Shown: positions 63,006 to 64,000 of the stretch, piece by piece
Layout: every line of letters starts with the position of its first letter
Position numbering within the stretch: position 1 is the first letter of the stretch
NCBI GenBank assembly: GCA_023459275.1
Contig: JAEWVC010000057.1
Span: forward strand, 22,859-86,858
Direction of reading: 5' to 3'
DNA: 64,000 nt
From: Bacillota bacterium
GTDB lineage: Bacteria; Bacillota; Clostridia; Christensenellales; Aristaeellaceae
Made by a program: the position numbers and the translations under genes
The notes under the pieces: model-generated
The model's input: only the letters and a program-made list of their open reading frames with translations
What the model was told of the DNA's origin: nothing
Database searches by the model: none

Positions 63006-64000
63006 ATGTTCTGGACCGAACTGACGACGGGCATCTATCCTTGGGATATCCATGATGAGGGGATCGAAAATGTACTGGATAACCTGGAGCAGTATGCCGG
63101 CAACAACGCCGCCTATATGCTGGCGCTGATGCACCATGAAAAGCGGCCCCTCCACGCCAACATCTATCCCCATAACCCTTTGCGGCGCCGTTATCTGGCG
63201 GAAGACAGCCGCTGCTATTTCACCATCCACGAAGAGGTTTATCAAAACAGCCGCATCAAACCCTTGCCCACGGAACGCGATTTTTTGATGGGTGTGGACT
63301 GGCTTGACATTTTCATCAAGGGGCTGCGCCGGCGCGGCATGAAGACGGGGGCGGAAATATCCCATACGCCCCTGGACGCCCACCGCGGCATGGGAGAATT
63401 TTCAGACTGCATCCAGCGGGATGTGTACGGGAGGCCGCCGGAATACGGGCGGTTCACCCACCAGCAGCTTTGCTGGAACAGCCCTGATGCCAGGGAATAC
63501 GTCTGCTCCCTTGCGCGGGACCTGGCTCTGCATTATGACCTGGACATGATCCAGACCTGTTCCTTCCTATATAACCCCGGCCGGCTGGATTTGCATCCCT
63601 TCCTCGGGGTGGTATTAGGTGGGTGCTTCTGCGGCAACTGCAAGCGGGAGGCGGAAAAACAGGGGTTGGATTTTGAAGCGATGAAGCGTGCCGCGCGCCG
63701 CTGGGCGGACATCCTCTCCTCCGAAAAAACGGACAGCCTGGGCCTTGCCTTTGACAAGAACCCCGCTTTCGTAAACGCCGTATCCACCGAGGACATTCTG
63801 GAGATGATCGAAGACCGCCTGCTGCTTAAGCAGGGGAATTCCACCTCCGCCATGTTCATGCTGGAGGAGCCGGAACTCTACGCGTGGCTGAAGTTCCGCT
63901 GTGATACGGTGACAAAATACATGAAGGAGCTTTCTGAAGCGATCCATGGCGCGAACAGCGGCATTGATTTCAGGTTCAATACCTGCTGGCAGGAGCAGGA
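63006..64000 (+). CDS. Putative glycoside hydrolase (TIM-barrel, GHL-like), 3' end beyond window
   Basis: An open frame of 331 codons from ATG 63006 to the window end with no stop. The N-terminus MFWTELTTGIYPWDIHDEGIENVLDNL, a RRGMKTGAEISHTPLD strand and the cysteine motif GGCFCGNCKREA resemble uncharacterised GH-like barrels and recall ICYCENC in the gene at 57896, though overall similarity is low. No signal peptide is present. The ribosome site is weak (GGGG at 62988), so the start is less certain. The nearby IclR-type operator suggests co-regulation with glycerate kinase. Confidence 0.7.
   Translation, partial: MFWTELTTGIYPWDIHDEGIENVLDNLEQYAGNNAAYMLALMHHEKRPLHANIYPHNPLRRRYLAEDSRCYFTIHEEVYQNSRIKPLPTERDFLMGVDWLDIFIKGLRRRGMKTGAEISHTPLDAHRGMGEFSDCIQRDVYGRPPEYGRFTHQQLCWNSPDAREYVCSLARDLALHYDLDMIQTCSFLYNPGRLDLHPFLGVVLGGCFCGNCKREAEKQGLDFEAMKRAARRWADILSSEKTDSLGLAFDKNPAFVNAVSTEDILEMIEDRLLLKQGNSTSAMFMLEEPELYAWLKFRCDTVTKYMKELSEAIHGANSGIDFRFNTCWQEQ

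Overview
The window looks like a fairly GC-rich (about 60 percent by eye) chromosome segment from an anaerobic, Gram-positive-type bacterium, probably an uncultured Clostridia/Christensenellales-like Bacillota member. The clues are YesM/YesN- and YesS-type regulators, LplABC-type sugar ABC transporters, a complete iol operon with a DeoR-type regulator, AAGGAGG ribosome binding sites and sigma-A-like promoters. The taxonomy is an inference only. No rRNA, tRNA, CRISPR array, phage or IS element was seen. Almost every gene belongs to carbohydrate uptake, intracellular glycan degradation or its regulation.

Layout. (1) 1-7539, plus strand: end of an ABC permease, a solute-binding protein (SBP), a YesS-like membrane AraC regulator whose stop overlaps a Cys-type sulfatase, then a GH127 enzyme. 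(2) 7540-8151: dense hairpin array with repeat copy 1. (3) 8152-17949, minus strand: inositol catabolic operon iolR-iolJ-iolC-iolA-iolG-iolB-iolD-iolE plus an isomerase-family gene. (4) 18414-24420, plus: SBP, two permeases and a GH38 enzyme, then repeat copy 2 and a terminator. (5) 24678-27742: PocR/AraC regulator, TolB-like propeller protein, LacI regulator. (6) 28018-34904, plus: MalEFG-like transporter with GH13 and GH31. (7) 35164-40137: small secreted protein, MalT/LuxR-like regulator, beta-lactamase-fold hydrolase. (8) 40276-46225, minus: two permeases, SBP, repeat copy 3, GH3. (9) 46480-57762, plus: MFS and GH95; SBP plus YesMN two-component system; a truncated ORF; a large GH95-like protein. 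(10) 57896-64000: glycerate kinase and putative GH (minus), a divergent IclR regulator, and a second putative GH running off the window.

How it works together: at least five self-contained modules each pair a transporter with cytoplasmic glycosidases (none has a signal peptide) and a nearby regulator of a different family: AraC, DeoR, PocR/AraC, LacI, LuxR, YesMN, IclR. This fits an import-first, digest-inside strategy. All five SBPs lack a lipobox cysteine.

Most notable: a roughly 200-bp multi-hairpin element present three times, each time just downstream of a stop codon, in the same orientation as that gene, with compensatory changes in its stems. Other points are a putative attenuator inside the iol operon, an SBP without permeases joined to a two-component system, and an IclR regulon linking glycerate kinase to two uncharacterised putative glycosidases.
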